From assembly GCA_037447655.1 (NCBI GenBank), contig JBBHKE010001152.1:1-36166 (forward strand): 36,166 bases of DNA, in the 5' to 3' direction. The position numbers were made by a program, and so were the translations under genes. Source of the stretch: Zygnema cylindricum. Its lineage: Eukaryota; Streptophyta; Zygnematophyceae; Zygnematales; Zygnemataceae. Below, one piece after another: positions 30,903 through 36,166 of this stretch (position 1 is the stretch's first letter; each line of letters begins with the position of its first letter). Below the pieces are notes generated by a model. That model worked only from the letters and a program-made list of their open reading frames with translations. It had not been told where the DNA came from and searched no databases.

Positions 30903-31453
30903 CATAGTTCAAAAGTAGGCATTTCTATTGTAGGCCTTTGGTCGGCGCCTTTATCGTAAGTTGTGTTATGGGCTTTTCATGTGATCTTCTTAAATCGCTA
31001 CTTTGATCAGCGACCGTCCGATCGTCCAAAAATCTGACGATAATCCTATCGTAAGTTTTGTTATGGGCTTTTCATGTGATCTTCTTGGATCGCTACTTTG
31101 ATCAGCGACCGTCCGATCGTTCAAATCTGACGGTTTAGATAAAAAGTACCTCAAAACTCACATAAAAATAATTTTGTCCAAATGTTTTTCAAAATTTAGA
31201 CATGACGTTCAAATCTCTATCGATCGATGTGCAACTCAACCCTGATACTATTTTTTTTCATTTTGTGACCAATACAATATGGGTCTTAAGGTCATATTGT
31301 ATGATTTGTGTCCAATAGGCATATTGTATGGGCCTACTTTCACCTACTTTTGAACTATGATATGTCAACATTTAATAATGATAAATTCAGAATTGAAGCA
31401 AAAAATATCCGTTTTTGTATCTCAAATTGGATAATGACAAAATCATAATTGAA
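30820..31453. repeat. 56-57-bp tandem repeat, three units, split by a MITE
   Basis: Unit 1 is 30820-30876. Unit 2 starts at 30877 and continues after the MITE to 31397. Unit 3 is 31398-31453. Each contains AAAAAATA-CC-TTT-TG and ends in AATTGAA. The hAT-like MITE at 30903-31359 inserted in unit 2. Confidence 0.75.
30903..31359. mobile_element. hAT-like MITE, second 457-bp copy
   Basis: Ends CATAGTTCAAAAGTAGG and CCTACTTTTGAACTATG. Flanks GTATGTCA (30895-30902) and ATATGTCA (31360-31367) form an 8-bp duplication with one mismatch. The inside has the ~93-bp unit twice (TTTTCATGTGATCTTCTT recurs), as in the copy at 23745, and lies in the same orientation as the 364-bp copy at 22556. Confidence 0.88.
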
Positions 31454-31878
31454 AAATTAATTCCATCATATCCCTTTGGAGCCTTAACATGCTCCCACTC
31501 TGCTCCTCGAGGCCTAGACATGGCTGCCTGTGAAAAGGTTTGCGGAAGCTTCAAGTGTGGCTTCAATCGAGCCTTCAACGGCGGATTTAATGGCGGCTTC
31601 ATTGTAATGTGAACCGTACAAATTTGTTTCAAACTTCGCGCGCGGAAATGAAACGTCACTTTTCAGAACTTTCCGTACATTGTGTCCGTACCGTACAAAT
31701 TTCATTCAAACTTCGTATGCGTAAATAAAACGGTGTTTTTGGAAATTTTTGTGCATAATAGTCGTACGTTTTATCCGTAGGAAAAGTATACGCATTTAAC
31801 GAAAGATTCAAAATCTAGAAAAAATCCGAAATTTCGTAAAAATGTCAAAATCCGTACGAATGAGACATCTATGACTAA
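31454..31878. other. Non-coding stretch with a 77-bp tandem duplication
   Basis: ACCGTACAAATTT begins two related units at 31613 and 31690 (period 77, roughly 70% identical). On the minus strand 31590-31460 an open frame includes SRPRGAEWEHVKAPKGYDG, faintly like the start of a BED-type zinc finger of hAT transposases. This is too short to call. Confidence 0.35.
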
Positions 31879-32629
31879 GGGTGCGTCTCTGTGTGACAAA
31901 GTAAGGGTATTTTTCTGTCGTTTTCTTGTAAAACTTAGAGCCGTACCGCGTAAGTTTCAACCGTACAAAAAAATAGAAAAAAATATGTACATTTTGCGTC
32001 ATCGTCGAATTTAAGATGTACTACATGTTGTCGTCTTGTGTTCTTCGACCCACGGCCACGCCAAAAAACGTCATCTTCAAACTTTTCTTTAAAACACAAG
32101 GCTGATGTGTTTCAAAACAAAGTATTTTTCAGAAACAAATAAGAATACGTATTCGCATGTGTAAACTTTTTTACAAAAATTTCAAACGAATTCAAGCGAA
32201 GGCGAAAGGTACACTATTCGTTATGTTTTGTCCGTTTGCGTCCATCAAAGTACACACATTGTTGTGTTATGTCGCGTTTCGTTTGGTACGGACTTTTCCA
32301 TTCCAGGGGTCTGAAAACTCCGATGCCATTTGACGAAATCGTGAGAAATCTGTGAGGGCACCCCATCAAGTCGCACACGCCGCCTCTCTCACGCAGCCTC
32401 GCATTCTCGCGACGTCCAAGGCGAATTTTTACAAGTTGGTGCGTCATCATTCATCACATATTGTACACTGTCAACATCCGTCACGGGCATTGTCGACGTA
32501 TACAATCGTCACGCCCTTAAGTGACAACTTCGTTTGGTAGACACAGGGACACCCGAAATCCGGGTCCGCCGGATCTGCGCTAAAAAACACAAAAAAATCT
32601 CTAAGTTTGAAGTACATAGAGACGCACCC
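31879..32629. mobile_element. Tourist-like MITE copy 4
   Basis: 751 bp, inverted relative to copies 1-3. Ends GGGTGCGTCTCTGTGT and (complement) GGGTGCGTCTCTATGT, flanked by TAA on both sides (31876-31878, 32630-32632). The internal landmarks appear in reverse order. No transposase ORF. Confidence 0.87.
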
Positions 32630-34071
32630 TAAAACTAACAAACTTTACAGGAAAAAGGAAAGAGGACGTTCATATAGATCCACGAGAATCTTGATCCACC
32701 AAAATCTAAATCGTCGCTACGAAACAACAAACTTTCAGAAAGTCATCCGAACCATACAATTTATAGGCTCAACGATACAGCCAATCGCCGCGTTTCTAGG
32801 ACGACTTTTTACAAACTCCTTTTCCCGCACCACATGCACGCGAAAGCCCGCAAAAAATGTTTAAATAACTTATCCACGCTAAATACAGCTTCCCTCCAAA
32901 ATAACAAAAAATTAGATTCGTCCTATTTGGGGTTTTAAGGTACACTCCGTCAGCTAAAAAGTGCGGTTGTTCATTGGAATCCGTACGATATCGTACTATG
33001 TCGTGCTTATTTCTGTTTCCGAAAATCATTGTTACTGAGAAGTGAAGAAACTGAGAACCTATCGATACCGTCACATAGACCGTTGGATATAATTTTGTTT
33101 CCGCGGTCCACGAAGCAATCGCTTCATCCAACCAATAGGTGACAACTGTCCTCGGGACTGTGGCCCGCTGCAGGCCTTGTACGGTCTTTTTCTTCTTCTG
33201 TGAGCCATTTGACTTCGGAGACCACCAGATTTTTTTGTCGTGGCTATCTTGTGACTTTCTCTTTGCCTTTCCTTTGTCCTTCGTGGTTTGCCGCGCTTTT
33301 TTTTCTTGTTTTTTGGTTGTTTGAAACTTTCGTTCGTACAGCGATGTAGTGCGCTTGTACAAATCGTACATTCAGATTGTATTTGGAAGAATTTTTGACG
33401 ATATCCTACGAGCACCACTCTGAATATGCCACGTACATAAGAGCTACTGTACTGTACAATAGTTTCCTGAACCGGCAGGTATTGGTAAATTGGTCTCAAA
33501 TCTACTTCCAGTAAATCACTTCGTACACTTTACATTTCGTACACTTTACTGGCAACGCCTGATGGAGGAACGGACTGCATTCTAAAAAACGAAATTTGAC
33601 GCGTAAAAAAACTGGAAAAAAAAAAATTTGCCACATATTCCCGTTCTTCCCTTTTTTTGGTCTTTTTGTTCGTTAAAATGGCCAGGGCGGCGAATTATGA
33701 ATGGCCAAAATGTTGACCAGGTCTTGCAATGGACCCTCACAATTCGTCAACGCGAAAAGCGCGGTTTTGACCTAAAAGCAGGCCTTTTATAGCCAATGGG
33801 AGGCCAGCCCTCGCAGACATATTCAATGACAACATGTACGGCATCATCTCAGTACCTTGTACGAAAATACCTTGGCTTTTTGAGGTATGCCGTACATATC
33901 GAGTCATCAAACTGTAAAACGCTAAAATCCACTCACGTAGTTGGTTGTGAGTGCGCACAGGCGGCAGTTCAGAAAAATCTCAGTTACGGGATTAGGGTTA
34001 AGGTCAAGAGTTTGAATTTGAATTGCATTTTGACGACGCCACATCCGACCGTTGAATCTTGTGGTACAGTA
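32630..34071. other. Stretch without a recognised gene
   Basis: Minus-strand open frames at 32796-33371 (191 codons) and 33071-33499 (142 codons) overlap in different frames. The longer has a Lys-rich N-terminal half and a C-terminal half that I do not recognise. Nothing clearly marks either as coding. A 16-bp near-repeat around CGTACACTTTAC lies at 33523-33555. Confidence 0.35.
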
Positions 34072-34290
34072 CACCGTCTATCGCTATTAGTGTAAATAAT
34101 GTTTTCGCCGCTTAAAACATCCTTTCTCCGTACACACTTGTCGGATTTTTAAGTTGAGATTGCCAATCGGAAGCTGAGAATCTATCCTTTCAATCGCCAC
34201 CGTCAGATACACAATCCGACAAGTGTGTACGAAGAAAAGATGTAATAAGTGGCAAAAAAAAAATATGAACACTAATAGCGATTCGCGGTG
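34072..34290. mobile_element. TA-type hairpin MITE, 219 bp
   Basis: Ends CACCGTCTATCGCTATTAGTG and CACTAATAGCGATTCGCGGTG, TA at both sides (34070-34071, 34291-34292). The interior (CTCCGTACACACTTGTCGGAT and its complement) matches the copy at 25000-25217, with nearly equal length. Confidence 0.87.
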
Positions 34291-34306
34291 TAGTTAGCCG
34301 CTGGTA

Positions 34307-34345
34307 CACCGTGAATCGTTATTATTGTTAATAACGTTAATCCGG
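34307..34345. mobile_element. Fragment of a TA-type MITE end
   Basis: TA then CACCGTGAATCGTTATTATTG, the terminal sequence of the same family, only 16 bp after the previous copy. No partner end was found nearby. Confidence 0.5.
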
Positions 34346-34748
34346 CAACCCTAATCTACAGCTTTTGAGCATAAAATAGAATTGATGTTAGTTTTTTTCC
34401 TTCACCTTAATATAGGTGCAATTTAGATATTATCATCTACGCTACTGTAGTTCAGGAATTGTTTAAATTGTCTACCATACAATGCATGATAATACATACC
34501 GTACGATAATTGTTTTTATTTTGAACAAAATTACATAAAATATGTCAAATAACGGTGTCGACGCTCGAAATCTCACTCAGAATTTATTCATAACAATAGA
34601 GGACAACGGAAATCGTGCGAGTTTTATTCATACCAATAAAGGCCAAGGGAAACCTCCAAATTAAACTTCATGTTATCTACAATGCCTAAACACACATATG
34701 GTCGAGAGATTTTCCTAGCCAAGAAATTTAAGATAGTGTTGACGACTA
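34346..34748. other. Non-coding stretch
   Basis: AT-rich. A 40-bp imperfect tandem pair (TTTATTCATA at 34583 and 34623, each followed by CAATA) is the only structure seen. Confidence 0.35.
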
Positions 34749-34957
34749 CACCTCTAAGCGTTATTAGTGTTATAGATATTTTCGCAACATTTTTTTTCCG
34801 TTCACACTGGTTGGATTGTCAATCGAGACCACCAATAGGAAGTTGATAATCTTAACGTCTAGTAGCAACCATCTGATTGACAACCCAACACGTGTGCATG
34901 AACAAAAGATCTTTTGAATGGCGTGAAAAACTTTAACACTAATAACAATTAGAGGTG
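34749..34957. mobile_element. TA-type hairpin MITE, 209 bp, diverged
   Basis: Ends CACCTCTAAGCGTTATTAG and CTAATAACAATTAGAGGTG with TA on both sides (34747-34748, 34958-34959). Inside it keeps TTCACAC and its complement, and the same length class as the copies at 25000 and 34072, but is clearly older or of another subfamily. Confidence 0.82.
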
Positions 34958-35437
34958 TAGTTGAGGAAGTGGATTACATTGCGACACGTCTCTTTTGCAC
35001 TAAATTAGTATTTTATATCCTAATTACGCATAAACACTAGTAGCAAAGGGCAGTGTACTTTAGAGGCAAAATATATAGCACTGGGAGCAACAATTGAGGA
35101 AGCCACATGGAATCTTAAACTACTCATGGAACTCCTTAAAAGAGTTACAAAAAAAAAACCAATCATTAATCATGTAAAACAACCAAGTTCCATTTCACCT
35201 TTCTTTTTAGTTGTAATTGTTTCCATGTACTACAATGGTTTACCATCGTGCTTTTTGATAAAGTTTATTATTAGATAAACAAGGGTGTAATTGTGTACTC
35301 ATCCACTCTATTTCATGATCATGAAAGCAAACAAGATTATGTATACCACCTTATTTTTGTGAAAAAATTAGAAAGTTGTGACATCGGTGACGTTTGTGTG
35401 CATAGGTATGTAACGGATGTTTGACAGTCTTCCCACT
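34958..35437. other. Non-coding stretch
   Basis: AT-rich. A segment at about 35159-35275 (AACCAAT ... GGTTTACCATCGTGCTT ... ATAAAG) is a weak direct repeat of 35618-35735. No gene. Confidence 0.35.
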
Positions 35438-35540
35438 AAGGGAGGGAGGGAGGGAGGAAGGGAGGAGGAGGGAGGGAGGGAGGAGGAGGAGGGAGGGAGG
35501 GAGGGAGGGAGAGGGAGAGGGAGGGAGGGAGGGAGGGAGA
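35438..35540. repeat. GGGA microsatellite
   Basis: About 100 bp of (GGGA)n and GGAGGA units on the plus strand, all purine. Similar in composition to 17504-17619 but with shorter G runs. Confidence 0.92.
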
Positions 35541-36166
35541 TTCTTTTTCAATGCAAAATGATTTTTTAATGCAGTATTATTTTTTCATATGGTATATTGT
35601 TTGTGTCGCAGTAACCAATTTGTTGATGATTATCAACACAATAATGGGTTCATTTTTTACTTTGGTTTTTCTTGTGGGTTTCATTTTCTCAACTGGTTTA
35701 CCATCGGGCTTCCTTAATAAAGTCTTACTTCGGATATAATTCGAAGTAAGACATTATTAAGGGATTGATAACCTTACTTGTTTAATGAATTTCATTAATT
35801 AATCAAATTAATTAAATTGGAGGTATTGGGATAGGAAAAACAGGAGAATACTCTTTTATGATTGGCTGCTTTTAAAAACACCGTTATAAAGTCCAGCACA
35901 ATAACCAAAAATATGTAAAACAATTACAAAAAATAAAAATAAAATCCACAATAATATAAGCCAGTCCAAAAACGATAAGAAAAAAATGAAAAAAAAAAAG
36001 ACGCCTTTCATGAAAGGTCTTCACAAAAAAAAAAGTTATTTGCAAAAAAAAAGTAAAAAAAGAATAGCAAAAACCTGACCGAATATAATAACACCTAAAA
36101 TAAAAATAAAAAACATTAACAAAATGTATAAAAACCAATAACACGACCTGAAATATTGCCACAAAA
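35541..36166. other. AT-rich end of window, one strong hairpin
   Basis: 35541-35712 is T-rich and includes a weak repeat of 35159-35275. A 21-bp inverted repeat lies at 35712-35762. From 35880 on the sequence is A-rich with long A runs; the minus-strand 92-codon frame there is Phe-rich low complexity and not a gene. Confidence 0.4.
35712..35762. repeat. 21-bp inverted repeat with 9-nt loop
   Basis: Left arm CCTTAATAAAGTCTTACTTCG (35712-35732) is written here as 20 bases: CTTAATAAAGTCTTACTTCG, plus one C. The right arm is 35742-35762. One mismatch. Loop GATATAATT. Could be a tiny foldback or a MITE end. Confidence 0.75.

Noticed and set aside
32796-33499. Two overlapping minus-strand open frames of 191 and 142 codons
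   Set aside because: They overlap in different frames, have Lys/Arg-rich low-complexity parts and no motif I recognise. Kept only as a note in the regional entry.
35884-36162. 92-codon minus-strand open frame
   Set aside because: Almost entirely Phe, Ile and Tyr from A/T runs; looks membrane-like only because of base composition.

Overview
The window is nuclear DNA from a eukaryote, most likely a land plant. Three things point that way: a pair of nested Ty1/copia retrotransposons; several families of short terminal-inverted-repeat elements (MITEs) with TAA/TTA, 8-bp and TA target duplications; and one retroelement primer site that matches the initiator-tRNA-Met anticodon arm in its plant form. 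The species cannot be told from the sequence. I see no CRISPR array, rRNA gene or bacterial-style operon. Almost everything is transposon debris. The one convincing host gene is an intact serine/threonine kinase ORF at 25741-27825 (+).

Layout. 1-1734: broken minus-strand gag-like gene with two CCHC zinc knuckles, running off the left edge. 1735-4165: its probable leader and AT-rich flank, with a 129-bp tandem duplication and degenerate telomere-like repeats. 4166-15977: a composite of two related copia elements. The outer one (+ strand) has both LTRs (4166-5176 and 14966-15977). The inner one (- strand, 5815-11264) is inserted in the outer gag and has lost most of its 5' LTR, its primer site and its leader. 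Both are dead, with many stops and frameshifts. Their coding halves form an inverted repeat of about 3.3 kb per arm. Identity between the arms is nearly complete beside the spacer and falls steadily outward.

15978-18311: non-coding sequence with a 20-bp minisatellite and a purine (G/A) tract. 18312-24201: MITE nest. A Tourist-like (PIF/Harbinger-type) family occurs as one degenerate copy, one copy inside a TA-type element, and one copy inserted in another copy, the inner of which was then hit by a hAT-like MITE. 24202-28500: the kinase locus, with a TA-type hairpin MITE just upstream and probable splice signals in the 5' and 3' untranslated parts. 29208-36166: more MITEs of the same three families, small tandem repeats, a second GGGA tract, and long stretches where I recognise no gene.

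How the parts relate. There is no pathway here. The kinase belongs to the CDPK/PEPC-kinase-related group and carries a Trp in its DFG motif and a large insert. The rest records successive insertions whose order can be read from target duplications. I did not find a clearly new biological system. The best leads are the half-tRNA-type primer site, the identity gradient between the nested copia arms (probable gene conversion), and the unusual kinase. All identity figures are estimates by eye.
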